DNA from: Termitomyces sp. T153
Lineage: Eukaryota > Basidiomycota > Agaricomycetes > Agaricales > Lyophyllaceae
Assembly (NCBI GenBank): GCA_018296165.2
Contig: JACKQL020000018.1
Span: 868,001 to 932,000, forward strand
Reading direction: 5' to 3'
Length of the DNA: 64,000 nucleotides
A model generated the notes under the pieces. The model was not told the DNA's origin. It searched no databases and saw nothing but the letters and a program-made list of their open reading frames with translations. Both the position numbers and the translations under genes were made by a program. Shown here in pieces: positions 1 to 11,026 of this stretch (within the stretch, counting starts at the first letter, position 1; the number at the start of each line of letters is the position of its first letter).

Positions 1-1099
1 CCGCCAGCAAGACTAGTAACGCGATCGAGACAGAAGGCGAATTAGAAACCCTGAGGACGAATCGAGATATGTGGATTAAGGAAAAGAGTAAACTGAAGGT
101 TAAAATCAAAGCGGTAGAGTTGGCTGTAGAAGAGAAGCAGCGGGAGCTGGAAAAGATGAGGGTCATTGCAAAAGAGGCGGAAAGTGAACGACAAAAGGCG
201 AAGAATGACACGGAAAACATGGAGAAAAGGATGAAAGATGCAGAGAAAGCTGCAGAAGAGGCCCAAAGGAGACTGAACGAAGCGATTCTTCATAGAGGGG
301 GTGATACTACCGAAGCTCCAGACGCAGAGAACAGTAGTACAGTGATTGCAGACACAGGATCACCATCAACGGCGCATCATGGCAGACTACAGTTGCTGGA
401 AAAAGAGGACAACATTTTGCGAGGTTGCATCGAAATTGTAGATGGTCAAATTGCGGTGTTAGAGAAAGTGAAGGAGCTTCATCCAAAAGAGAAGGACATT
501 GGTGATAGTTCTCGATCAAATCCCAAAGGCTCTTTAACTGCATGGTGGCGAGGAACAGCTCTATTCAACCAACTTCAAATCAATTGTAAGTGATCTCGGT
601 TCGTTGGAGTTTCGCGAGGATAACTGACTGTCGGCCAGTGATGGAGCGCGAAAGGTTCACACTGTCATCGGGGCTTGGGAGCTATCTTGAGCGCCTGAAA
701 AGTCTACGTGACAAAGCAACGAAATCTGTCTGGCTCGATCCGCTACTGCGTCATGAGCTCAACATCATCACTGAATCCTTGATTAATCTGCATGGTAACG
801 AGCAGTCAAGTGATATACAACAAGCGAGAAATCGTCTTCTTTTCCCACATGAAGACTACCTCGAAAGCGATGCAGAGGCACTTGAGCGCCAAATCCGGCG
901 GTTTGAGGATATACGATACGGAACTCGAAACTCTAGTGCTTCATGCAAATTCTACTGGATTGACTCGCAGTGGCTCAACCTCCGTGGAAAATCACTGGGG
1001 AAACGCGCTCGACAGGAATTTGACCCGGATGATCTTCCGCTCGTGAAGCGTCACCATGAAAGTAAACAGCAGGCAGGACGTGATCAAGGGGAGGCTTAG
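1..1099 (+). CDS. Coiled-coil protein, 5' end outside window
   Basis: The reading frame is open from base 3, so the true start lies upstream of the window. Two exons are visible, 3-585 and 639-1099, separated by a 53-nt intron (GTAAGT donor, TAACTGAC branch-like motif, CAG acceptor) that keeps the phase. The first ~100 visible residues are rich in K, E, A and R in a heptad-like pattern typical of a long coiled coil. The second exon is charged and helical, with a Lys/Arg-rich end (GKRARQEF, LVKRHH) that could be a nuclear localisation signal. I do not recognise the family. The frame stops at 1097-1099, but protein-like sequence carries on in a second frame just beyond, so this end may be a frameshifted or decaying terminus. 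Confidence 0.5.
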
Positions 1100-2248
1100 A
1101 AAAGAAGAAGAACTCCTTGAATATGTTGATGAATCTATTTAGGAAGATGAAACGAACGGTCTTGTTGGTCGCTTCGATGATACACTTCTCACTAGTACGA
1201 AGACCAAGAAAAGACTCTTGCGAAAGTTGGGAACAATTTCTGCAAATAAATACGTGTGTATTTGATTGAACAACGGCGGGCAGATAGACTACAATGCCAA
1301 CTCACTGGGCGTTCTCAGGGCGTCCTTGCAAAGTGGCAAAAAGAGTCAAGTGAATCCATCTAGTTACAGTATTGCACTCGCAACAGGATTAGTATTATGC
1401 ACCAATTTGATGAACAGCTTCGTGAGGTATTCGACACAGAAAGACAACGATTTGACACGTAATCCTCGACGAGACAGTGCACAATTGCTGAGTGGTGTGC
1501 TACACTGACATTTGTTCCAGGTTCTGTTTGCATCTGTCTCGAGAACAGTATGCGAGGATGGGAGCACGGTCCATTGAGAAGGGGCAATAAATCGAAATTG
1601 AAAACGCGCGATCCAGGACAAAAGGCATACACTTTGTAATGACGCAACTTGAATTCAAAAAAAAACTAAGAAAACTGACGATGAGTATTTGTCATTATTT
1701 TGTCGTGTCCAAAACTGCTCCAAATCGGGCACAAATGCCACAAATCAACACAAATCCACTTCGCATGTGGGCGTGGCGTAATCTGCACGCTTCGAGTGTC
1801 GCAAATCGATATCAGGGTACTCAGGTATTTAAAGGTGAGAATCACATGATAAATGAAACGATCAAGAAGTTCCATGAAGAGCCCAACAACATAAGGGGAA
1901 CAAGGCTATGTGTCACGAGTCTGAGGAAGCAGTTTCATGGCAGTTGATACGTCGGCTCAAGCTCGGCTTTTGAGGGCGTTCTACTCATGCTTGGTCGATT
2001 ACAATGACAATGCCAGGACAACGTGAGAATATGAAGCTCTGCACATTGTCGCCGAAAAAGGCAATACCTCGTTTGTATCTTCTTTTGTTCTTACTTAGGT
2101 ATAGGACAATGCGCGCCTTTTCTATTAAAAGCCTGGATGGCAAGAATTGCCACCCGAGCTCCGTCCTCCCTTGCTCGTCGCTCTCATCATTCGTTCGCTA
2201 CTGACGCCTTGATACGCAACCACATAGACTATCGCAACGACATTCGCC
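1100..2248 (+). other. Degraded coding-like tract, no intact gene
   Basis: Short stretches of plausible protein continue the charged coiled-coil style of the upstream gene (for example RKEEELLEYVDESI and KTKKRLLRKLGT near 1100-1260), but each is broken by in-frame stops near 1138, 1263, 1360 and 1460. No clean intron set rejoins them. The best reading is a decayed 3' part of the upstream gene. The last ~150 bases before 2249 are the likely promoter and leader of the next gene. Confidence 0.3.
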
Positions 2249-4206
2249 ATGAACTCATCTGTTTCCAATTGTACGTTTACTGACATCTTCCCAACCATAT
2301 TTACTGACTCCGATAACTAGTTTTTTCACGAGATGCTTTCTCTCGTACTCAAGCGTGCAGCAAACACCAGTGGCTGACGCACCCCAAATTATCGCTTCCA
2401 GCAACTTCAGTGCAAGACACACTCTGCATGATCGAGGAAGAGGACGAAACTCGGGCTTCTACTTCTACTTCGACTTCACTCGGCAAATATTCTTCAATCA
2501 TCCCCGGTGGCAGTCAGCTCAAGCTGAAACGGCGCCACGCAAACTTAGCCGACATCCAGCTAACTGCAACAGCTCTCCTTGGTGACCCCGACTTCACACA
2601 ACAAGACCTAGGACTACTTTCTTCGCCGAGAGCTGCACTTCGATCATCGGTGTCACCGTCACCTGGTCTCAAATCGAGTCCAGACCCACTCAGCTCCAAA
2701 CTCCCCGTCAGCTTGCCCAGATTACCGCATCTGCCAATTTCCACACCTTCACCAAACCACTATCGCACTGGTTCCGAGTCACCCACTCCCTCTATGTCTT
2801 CATGTTCATCTACAACGAGTCCTGAAACACAATCTCCTCCCCTTCCAAGGACACCATCCCCTTCAGACGATGAATTCCTTTCCTATCATGATTCTCCTAC
2901 CTTATTTCATCCTGCCATAATAAAACCTTTGGTTATTACAAAGCATAATAGACCTGCTGCATCTCACGACTCCCGCTCCTGCATCTCGACCTCGATTTCC
3001 CAGGTCCCACCCAAGTGTCCTCTTCCTCCTCCTCCGATGCCTGAAGATGACTCTGATTCCGAGTCAGACTCGGAATGGTACTCGCGGGAAATTTCGAAGA
3101 TCTTCACTTTGCGCTCACCTGCTCTGCCTGAACCCCCTTCAAAAGTCCGCCCGGATTCGGCGTGCATCTCAGACAATCCGACTCCTGCACGGGGAATACC
3201 TAGTGCTCAGCTAGACCTTTCATTCTCTCGCCGTAGCCGCACCAGTATCCCAAATTATCCTCCTCCGCCTGTTCCTACTTCACCCAAGCGCGTTTCTGTG
3301 ACGCCTTTTCCTGCGAGGACTTCCAAACCTCGCTTGAATCTCCCCACTGGTAGTCCTCCTCGCCGCCCGCCTCCACGATCAAGTATACCTGTTGATTGTC
3401 TACTTGTTGACGACAACTACGCGTTTTCCGACGACGACACTTCTGTCCTTTCCTTCTCCCTCTATGACCACTCTCCATTGTCTAGCGCTCGTCCAGGCAG
3501 CCCAAAAAGTGCCTACTGTCAGCAATCCTTCCAGTCACCTAGACCATCTCCCTTCCCACCCTCGTTCCCATCCACGCCCTTATCAGCCTTTCCCTCTACC
3601 GCTGAGGAAAAATTCGACTTCCCCGTCGAGGACATCCAATTCGATATGAAGCTCGATCGGCCCGTAAAGTTATCCCCCGATATCCCCACCTCTCCCGTTG
3701 GCTCCGAAGCAGACTTCATCTCCTTCGAGAAACTCCGTCAAGAGCCTCATCCGCAGACATTCCGCGTCAGTGACGCGTCCACACCTCGAGAAACGAGCGC
3801 AAGAGATAATTCACGGGAACTGCATTCCCGCTGGAGCTCGTCGACATTGGGGTCGGTCCAGGAAGAACATTCTCGCCGTAGTGCAATTGGTCTCGCGTTG
3901 CGCGCGTACTTTTCTTCGCCTGGTGCAAAGTCAAAGATGCACAGCAGCTCCCCGGATAGGCGTCCAGGACCGAGATCGGATATTCCGAAGACGCCGACGA
4001 CGCCGACGACGACAAAGAAACACAGACAGGCAAATAGGGAGTCCGATGTAATGGTTATTGGGTATGGGCACGGTGCGCAACATAGTCATGGTCATAAGAG
4101 AAGGGGAAGCTCGTCGCCCAATGTTAGTGACATGGGGAGTGAAGAGGATTCGTCAAGTACTTCCAGGAGGAAACCGATCCCGGTGGAGATGTTCTTGCGT
4201 TATTGA
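2249..4206 (+). CDS. Ser/Pro-rich intrinsically disordered protein
   Basis: The model has exon 1 at 2249-2270 (MNSSVSN), a 50-nt intron 2271-2320 (GTACGT...ACTAG with TTACTGAC) and exon 2 at 2321-4206, giving about 635 residues in phase. An alternative acceptor at 2410 is also in phase. Nearly the whole protein is low complexity: many SP/TP motifs, poly-Pro runs (PLPPPPMPEDDSDSESDSEW), acidic-serine blocks and basic patches. SP-rich disorder with acidic serine clusters suggests a phosphorylated regulatory or scaffold protein, but that is inference. The C-terminus ends in a compact basic segment, RRKPIPVEMFLRY, preceded by a His/Gly stretch. No enzymatic domain is visible. The gene is convergent with the one at 4782-6773. 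Confidence 0.7.
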
Positions 4207-4781
4207 GCTGGTGGCGCTGTCATGAAATTTCCTCAATTGTTTTATATTTCCTCTTAGTCGTCGGATTCCGTCTTGTTTTGTCACATTCCCTGAAGTCATC
4301 TATCATCACCCATTCAAGTTGTAGCACTAGTATTATCTCAGTCCACGCGCCTCTTTTAGCTTAGCATATATAATGTACTAATCAACTTTTCTTGACATCT
4401 CCGTCGTCGGATAAGCTCAAAATTATATGGTTCAAGCAACAGAAGGACTCACCACCGGCCTACACGCGTACGCGTCTAGTGCTTGCTGAAATGGCAGATA
4501 AATGAACTCCCGCCGGAATCTCACCTAATCAATGCTCAGCAAGTCCGTCGCCTTGTTCTCCAGAAGTCGGAGTCAAAAGAGATTCAACGATTATCAGACC
4601 CTCCGGTAGAAAAATAGACATCGAAGATACGTATAAAGGAATGGTAAGTGTATGTAGAATAGCAGCAGTCTTGTATGTTATAGTCTGAATCCAATGATGC
4701 TTGAGATCTTGCGGATTTAAAGATGGGCATTATGTGACGTTTTCGCGAAGTGAGAAATAACGATAGCAGACCAGGAGCCTT
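4207..4781. other. Convergent intergenic region
   Basis: This holds the 3' flanks of two convergent genes. I see AT-rich stretches that could contain polyadenylation signals for both, but no ORF, RNA gene or repeat that I can support. Confidence 0.5.
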
Positions 4782-6773
4782 TCAAGACCCTCCGCCGATC
4801 AAACCCCATGTCCCAGGTATTCCAAGTCGGCTACTCCCAGTCCCACTACGCCCGCTACCAAACAATCTTCCGCCCTGTGTCGTCCTGCCTTTCGTTAAGA
4901 ATCCAGCAAAGTTTTGATCGTCCTCATCGTCTTCTGAAGTCATTCTTCTCATGTTCTTCCGTACCCATCCTTGGCCCCAGTCCTCCGTTTCACTTACACC
5001 CCAGTCCTGATCCTCGACGATCTTCTGTCGCACGCTCCCACGACGGCTGGTTTGAGTGCCCGTGCTCACCGCACGTCCAGTTCCCGGATATTTCCTGGTT
5101 TTCCCTGCAACCAAATTGCTCTCGTCATTGAGGTGCCTTCGCAGACTCACGATAGAGTTCTGCCGCTTCGGGTTCACGAGCATACGTGCAAGATCGAGCT
5201 CCTCCTCCTCTTCACTCGAGCTGATCCGTCCATCACCTTCGTCACTCGACTCGCCATCCATTCCCCAGCCACTGAGGTACCTACTCCGTGTCGCGCCCTC
5301 TCTTGTACCCTTACCCTTGTCTCTCACTCGCTTCCCACTCTCAACCCACTTATCCCCCTCAGTCTGTGTATTCGCGAGGCTAGGCAACCGCCGGTCTCGC
5401 TCGGCTTCCCGTCCGCGTCCACGAGTCTTCATCTGTGCGCGCTCCCTTCGGTCCCGATCACGCTTCTCCCGCACCTCATTATTCCAATCACGCATCGGCG
5501 AAGCCGCACGACTCGCAGGAGCACTCCGACACACCACACGTGTCCGGCTTACTTCACTAGCACTCGTGGTTGCCCTCCCATGCTCGATGCGCGTGAACAG
5601 TTCCGGTGGTGTGAAAAGTAGTTCACCATTGACCCCTTGCTTCGCGTTTAATGTATTCGAAGGACCACTGCACTCGTGATGCTTGGTACGTTGTTGTCGA
5701 GAGGCTTGGGAAAGCGAACTTCGAGTGGAACGTAGTATCTTGCCACGGGGCGTAGATGACCGTGCCTGTTCGTCGCTAGAAGGTCCCCCAATGTACGCTC
5801 CCATGCCGCCAAAGAGGACCGCTCGTGCAACAGTCTTGATCCATGAAGGAGGGAGAGGGGGTTGACTGTTTTCGTTTCGCTGTGATTCGGACTCGCTATT
5901 ACCAGTGAAGGTCCGTTGACGTTGAGCCGCTGATGCGTGACGCTTCGCCATGTTCGGCGCGGAGGCTATATGACGTAGATAGGCACCTGCACGAGAGGGT
6001 TGTGGGTCTGTAATGTGTTGGTAACTCGGACCGGCAACAGGGACAGGAGACGTTCGGGTGGGCTGCACCGGGACTTTTGATCGGCGAAACGATGAGTGGT
6101 GATACTGGTCCGATGCACGATAAGCCATGTGGTTTGCTGGATGAGGAAGGCTTTTCTGGGATGACTGAGACTTGGGATATAAGGAGAAGTGAGGAACGGG
6201 TGTAGTCGTTCGGGAAGGGGATTGGACCCTGTTCGGGCGAGGTGTAGGCTCCAAGCTTTCTATAGAAGACGCCATGGGTGAGTGATCACCCGAAGATACA
6301 GTCTCTTGCGCCGTTCGCAGTTCCTTCTGTGCAAGGGGTGATACTGGCGGAGAGTATGTATCTGTTGATGTTCCCAATGAGCTCGTTGAACGGCTCGCTG
6401 CTGGTATGAAGCCGGCCAAAAATCCTACAAATGCCCCAACGCTGTTCCTGACGCCCCCTTGCTGATCACTCAAGTGACCATCTTGCTTCCCGGAACTTGC
6501 CTCAGCACGTTCCCCTTCCGGCGTGAACACGCGCGTTTCCTTGTAGCCAGCTTCCCTAAGTAAATCTTCGAGACGTTCATATGTTTTAGACGTTCCTCGT
6601 CGATGCAATGGAACCCGCCCAAAGTCTGGGTAACGTGTTCTTGAACGACTTGATCGGGGAGGTGTAGCTAGCAAAGGGGGAGATGTAGACGGAGTAGACG
6701 TGGAGATTATAGATGTAGATTGGGTAAGACTAGGTGAAGAACCGGAGGAAGAAGAAGGTGTAGCATGGGTTAT
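4782..6773 (-). CDS. Hypothetical Ser/Arg-rich protein with two short hydrophobic segments
   Basis: A long open frame (at least 630 codons) has no in-frame ATG near its 5' end. It opens just after a TAG at 6774-6776 that looks like a splice acceptor, so a 5' exon is missing from the simple ORF. A possible one is ATG at 7089 with a GC-type donor at 7032 (AAG|GCAAGT), which keeps phase zero; this is tentative. The protein is rich in S, R, P and T. Two Gly/Ala-rich hydrophobic stretches stand out: GAFVGFLAGFIPAAS near the N-terminus and VARAVLFGGMGAYIGG in the middle. The C-terminal third is acidic or charged (SSEEEEELDLARML, TSEDDEDDQNFAGFL). The two hydrophobic stretches may contact membranes. 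The family is not recognised. Confidence 0.55.
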   Translation of the reverse strand: MTHATPSSSSGSSPSLTQSTSIISTSTPSTSPPLLATPPRSSRSRTRYPDFGRVPLHRRGTSKTYERLEDLLREAGYKETRVFTPEGERAEASSGKQDGHLSDQQGGVRNSVGAFVGFLAGFIPAASRSTSSLGTSTDTYSPPVSPLAQKELRTAQETVSSGDHSPMASSIESLEPTPRPNRVQSPSRTTTPVPHFSLYPKSQSSQKSLPHPANHMAYRASDQYHHSSFRRSKVPVQPTRTSPVPVAGPSYQHITDPQPSRAGAYLRHIASAPNMAKRHASAAQRQRTFTGNSESESQRNENSQPPLPPSWIKTVARAVLFGGMGAYIGGPSSDEQARSSTPRGKILRSTRSSLSQASRQQRTKHHECSGPSNTLNAKQGVNGELLFTPPELFTRIEHGRATTSASEVSRTRVVCRSAPASRAASPMRDWNNEVREKRDRDRRERAQMKTRGRGREAERDRRLPSLANTQTEGDKWVESGKRVRDKGKGTREGATRSRYLSGWGMDGESSDEGDGRISSSEEEEELDLARMLVNPKRQNSIVSLRRHLNDESNLVAGKTRKYPGTGRAVSTGTQTSRRGSVRQKIVEDQDWGVSETEDWGQGWVRKNMRRMTSEDDEDDQNFAGFLTKGRTTQGGRLFGSGRSGTGSSRLGIPGTWGLIGGGS

Positions 6774-7569
6774 CTATGAGTCAGTGTCAGCTATCCTGAA
6801 GGTAAGCAACGATGGAGAAAGTATAGAAAAGTTAACACAGCCCCATTGCCTGGAGTCTTCAGATGAAGATATACTTTAACGATAATGCGCTGCCCCAAGG
6901 CTCAGGGAATGATGCCAGAACCGCACCAAAGCGTGCATGACAGTAAAATTTCACTAGACTTTTAAACTCGGTGCCCAGGACACAACAGTGCGCGCCGTCG
7001 TACGATTTGTACGATGTCAACAAAACACTTGCCTTATCATTATAAGCCGTCTTATTTGTCGTGCGTATCCTTGAAGAAGAGGTGTCCATTATGATTATGC
7101 GAGAATATGGTGAATAGGATCGAATGAGAGCGGTGGCCTCCAAGAAGTCGTTTGAGGTCGTTTATATATATGTTCGTCAATTCTTGGACGCGCAGCTGCG
7201 AAGCTGGCTGATGCTGCCGCGGTGGGAGCCACTAGAGAAGCGGTAAATTACCAGCAGAGATGAACGGTGAGATGAACGGAAACGAGTATCATGGGGAACA
7301 CCGCGCGAAATCATTACAACTTGTGTCAAATTCCACACGTGCCAACATCCACGTGGCCTGACTTCACCCACAATTGGTCTCTGTTTTCTTCCATTACAAC
7401 CTTCCAAAATGTGATAATCCCAGGGCCGCTGTATATTCATCCAATGGGCAATTCTAGATTTCAGCATTGCTCGCGCATATCGCTGAGCAGCAAATGAGTT
7501 TGACTACCGAAATCAAGGGCACAGGGTCCCTTCTAACATTTTCATTTCCCCGATTATATGAACCACAGT
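6774..7569. other. Intergenic / 5' region of the 4782-6773 gene
   Basis: Probably the promoter, leader and first (possibly GC-AG) intron of the minus-strand gene to the left, plus the 3' flank of the BTB gene to the right. Small ORFs here lack coding character. Confidence 0.35.
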
Positions 7570-8669
7570 TTAGCTATAATAGAAAAACTCAAACAGCGAA
7601 AATTTCCTAGGAAGATCTTTCCAGATATCCTCCCGCTGCTTTTGCAACCATTTCTGCATCCGTTTTCTGTATGCTGCCCCTGCCCTCTCTCTCAGCACGA
7701 TCGACTCGGGTTCTTGCAATTGAGAGCCTTCTCCAAGTAAATCGACCAGACGCTTCAACTCTGCCAATGGATCGAGCAACTCATTTGGTCCGACGAGCCG
7801 CTGAATTGCAAACAACTTCCACCATTCCAACATGGCAGTCTTTTCGCTTTCCGCGGCTTCATCGCCTTGTGCCGCTTCTTGGAAGTCCTTGAAAGCAATT
7901 TCTGCAGCAGTGTTGCGGATATTGTATATTCCGTTGTAGAGACACATCATGTCTTGATGCCTGAGCAGTGAGAATATGGCTGACCGCCCCCCTTCCACAT
8001 CCCAGAACCCTCTCGCTGTGGCGTCAACGTCAGCCTCTGGTGGAAGACGTGCGAGGTGGTAGAACGCGGCGGGAAGGTATTTTGGGATCTCCTCCATTGT
8101 AGATTCACTGGGTGCATAGAGGTACGCAAAGCGAATTGCGCTTGCGGGTTCCGGCAGTTGGTCATTGCCCCCAGGATCCTCTTTTGCTTCCTCTAGCCTC
8201 TTTCGGAGTTGATCTGCGTATTCCTCGACGGCGTCCCAACCAGCGAGAGTGTCAGGCCAATCTCGGTTAATGTACGGAGTGAATTTGTCCAGCATCGGGT
8301 TAGCTGCGACCCCGTATTTGTTTGAGACGTCTAGTGTACGGGCTATGAGTTTTGTCGTGTTTCGTTGGTACTGCGGGATATATGAATCGAGGCTGCACAT
8401 ATCAGCTACATAGATACACCTGTAATGTAATGACAAACGCACTCATGATTGTATAGGGCATGCAGAAATAATGCAAAAGTTTCTTGTTCGTCTTCGAGTT
8501 GAATAACGGGAACTGCACTTTCCGGTTGTGCAATCAAGAACATGTCGGCGAAGACCTGTGACTTCTCTGCCAAGATCGCCTTGTGTACACGATATGTTTG
8601 GTTCGGTAGAGCGAGGTCAAAGTCTCCATCGGTGAAAAGCAGATTGTAGGTATTGTAAGTAGATGCCAT
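7570..8669 (-). CDS. BTB/POZ domain protein
   Basis: Exon 1 is 8669-8443, intron 8442-8393 (50 nt, GTGCGT...GTGCAG), exon 2 is 8392-7570, giving 349 residues. The N-terminus has the fungal BTB/POZ signature: DGDFDLALPNQTYRVHKAIL, then SQVFADMF and LEDEQETFALFLHALYNHD, matching the beta-strand/helix pattern in which the 'D..L.....F..HK..L...S..F..MF' positions dimerise. The remaining ~250 residues form an all-helical region with a charged tail (ERAGAAYRKRMQKWLQKQRE). In Agaricomycetes such BTB proteins are numerous; they usually act as homodimers, and some are CUL3 adaptors. The partner here is unknown. A shorter 23-nt intron reading of the same junction breaks the frame and was dropped. Confidence 0.85.
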
Positions 8670-9940
8670 CTCGGGAAGTCGATGTTTGGTCTAATCAATT
8701 GTATGAACAATGTTATTCTTTAAGGTACGCGATAGCACTTATAGATACCTGAGGTCCTAAGTACTAAATCCTGAGTTTCAATACCGTGTGGCAGCCCCAG
8801 TATACTTACGATGACTAGTCGGATCGTGTATGTTCAACGATATCACTGATTTACGTTTGAAACGAACGTTTCAGCATCCCAACAGGACAATGAGGATTAC
8901 ACTGTTCCTATGTGGTTGCGCTTCACGACAATCAAAGGCGCCCAATTTGTCCTCTGAAACGTCGATCACGAGATCCACGAAGGTCATTCTGACAACTAAT
9001 ACGTGTGAATTTTCGGCACGTATTTTCGGAAATCTGAAGCGCCACTTGCCAGTGATGGCCGAGATCCTGCAGAAGTATGTAAGGTTCTTTGATTGAGTTT
9101 CTTACACGACGGATCATTCGAATCTCTTCTTCGTGATCATCAAAACTCGTTCAATCGTCCAAGGCCTTTTTTCCTTGTCCCCAATGAACTAAACATATTG
9201 TCATGAGTTTGAATAGTTGTGGCGGTTGTGTAACGAGGTAGGGAACAGATGTGAAAGAAAGGATGACTCATATCTCACTCCGACTACCTATATGTACTAC
9301 TACATAACATCATTCTGCTCCAAATGAGAAGAGTTATTGGGAGAAAGGGTCATAAATATTAATGTTGAGATGATTAACTCGGATGAGCTGCTTGCAATGC
9401 GACAAGGGATACATGGTAAAATTCTCCTTCATGCATACATATACATACTCGCTGCCACCGTATATCATGTCTATCTTCGCACGGTACTTCAAATGGCGTT
9501 TACGTGTTCGATAGAAATTTCCAAACTGGATCCCTCCTGGTATGTACTGATATTCTATTCGGTCGAATTGGCCGATTTTGTTTCTCTCTCCTGAATCACA
9601 ACAAGATGTCCAGTGAATCCAGTCCATCCCAGAGTAAGGCCTCAAGTACAAAGGTTTTTTATATTCCTGGAAGAACGTCACTGAGTCAAACGTTTCAGCA
9701 GAGGCTGCTATGGAAATGACATGACAACTTAACAACAAAACGATTTAAAGTTACCCTAGGTCAAACCCCTTACGACGGTTCCCTCATTGGCGGAGGAGCC
9801 GGAGCCCGGGGCTGAGATGCATATCTCCTTGTCAGAAAGCTATATAATCAAACAGCTTCGATTGTCGATCCCTCAATCCGCTGGTCGGAACCTGCTGTGC
9901 AGCTCAATCCTCTCGTCCTCAGTCCTACTAGTAATCGACT
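8670..9940. other. Gene-poor intergenic region
   Basis: This should contain the divergent promoters of the BTB gene (minus) and the secreted repeat protein (plus). A minus-strand frame of about 134 codons at 9334-9738 begins with a non-ATG codon and has no recognisable motif, so I do not call it. The ~100 bases before 9941 include a TATATAA-like motif near 9841. Confidence 0.35.
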
Positions 9941-11026
9941 ATGCGCCTTAACTACTCTGTCATACTCGCCGTATCTTTGGCTGTGTCGTCTTTCGCTGTT
10001 CCGTTGTTCAGCAGAGCTACAGAAGAAGAAGTATAACCTCAACCATCGATGGTTTTTCAAATCTGTAGTACTGACTAAGAATTCGCAGGGCCTATACCTT
10101 CGTTGGGACGACGTAAGTCTCGCACTACAGCTTCTGACCCCCTTGAACTGAATGTCGTACAGTATGACATCGACATCCGTGCTTTAACATGGCATGATGT
10201 ACCCAGCGATAAGAGGTATCACCAAACTAAAAAGGTTTAGTAAACTGTTACGCTCCGTATAGGCGCGCAATTGATTCAACCCCCTAGCTTGAACCCCACC
10301 CCGGCGAAAAAGATCCCCATATCACTTACCGAACAGACAAAAACGGGAAAGTTAGTAACTATCAGGGATGGCAACACAATGAACATGCTGTAGGCCTTCA
10401 ATTGCCGTGTGGAATATGGACTCAACTCATCACGTTGATAAAGGGTAAAATGACAGATGCTGGGCGCTGGCGTAGCGAGGGAAAGGAGCACGGTGGCATC
10501 AAGCCTCCCATTTATTACCCCCCGACTGGCAAGGCTCATGCCGCCGGACCTGAGCACGATCCTAATAGGTCACATTCCCCGCCCCACAAACGTGGTATAT
10601 CATGGCACGACATTCCTAAAGATAAGAAGTATCCCCAGACTGGAAAGGTTTGTCGGCTGTACCCACTTCATAGGCGGAAAACTGACTTCCTCTTCCCTTA
10701 GCTTGCGCCCCACCCCGGTGAAACCGACCCCCATATCACATACAGGACAGGTCACCAACTATCAGGGATGGCAGCGCAATGAACATGCTGTAAGTTATTC
10801 AATTCCCCTGTGGTATATGAAGTGAACCTATCACTCGTCTGTCCAGGGTAACATGACAAACGCTGGGCGCTGGCGTGGCGAGGGAAAGGAGCACGGTGGC
10901 ATCAAGCCTCCCATCTATTACCCCCCGACTGGCAAGGCTCATGCCGCCGGACCTGAGCACGATCCGAACAGGTCGCAGTCCCCGACCCCCGATAGATCGC
11001 GGTCACCGTCTCCCAAGAGGGGTTGA
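9941..11026 (+). CDS. Small secreted protein built from a duplicated three-exon unit
   Basis: It opens with a clear signal peptide (MRLNYSVILAVSLAVSSFAV, then PLFSRA). Exons: 9941-10030, 10089-10112, 10163-10234, 10288-10389, 10444-10647, 10751-10789 (or 10702-10789) and 10847-11026; with the 10751 acceptor the sum is 236 codons plus stop. The mature protein holds two copies of a unit: WHDVPSDKRYHQTKK / WHDIPKDKKYPQTGK, then HPGEKDPHITYRT, then NYQGWQHNEHA / NYQGWQRNEHA, then GRWRSEGKEHGGIKPPIYY / GRWRGEGKEHGGIKPPIYY, then TGKAHAAGPEHDPNRS. It ends in a basic Ser/Arg tail (DRSRSPSPKRG). There are no cysteines in the repeats. I know no family with this unit; a cell-wall or effector-like small secreted protein is a guess. 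Copy 2 has a 14-nt deletion that breaks its first exon. Confidence 0.65.
10190..10985 (+). repeat. Tandem duplication of a ~400-bp exon-intron unit
   Basis: Unit 1 (about 10190-10602) and unit 2 (about 10603-10985) share the same exon order and high base identity in exons and in parts of introns. The longest near-identical block is the Gly/Lys/His-rich exon at 10444-10572 versus 10847-10975. Introns after NEHA occupy equivalent positions. Duplication of a whole set of exons with their introns points to a tandem DNA event and not to retroposition. Confidence 0.8.

Noticed and set aside
4808..5679. Overlapping plus-strand ORFs of 107-216 codons
   Set aside because: They lie antisense to the long minus-strand frame, are Ser/Pro/Arg-biased mirror translations of it, and have no motifs.
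8420..8442. 23-nt GT-AG unit in the BTB gene as an ultra-short intron
   Set aside because: Removing it breaks the frame, while the 50-nt intron ending at 8393 keeps it.
9334..9738. Minus-strand ORF of 134 codons
   Set aside because: Starts with a non-ATG codon and has no recognisable domain; no upstream exon found.
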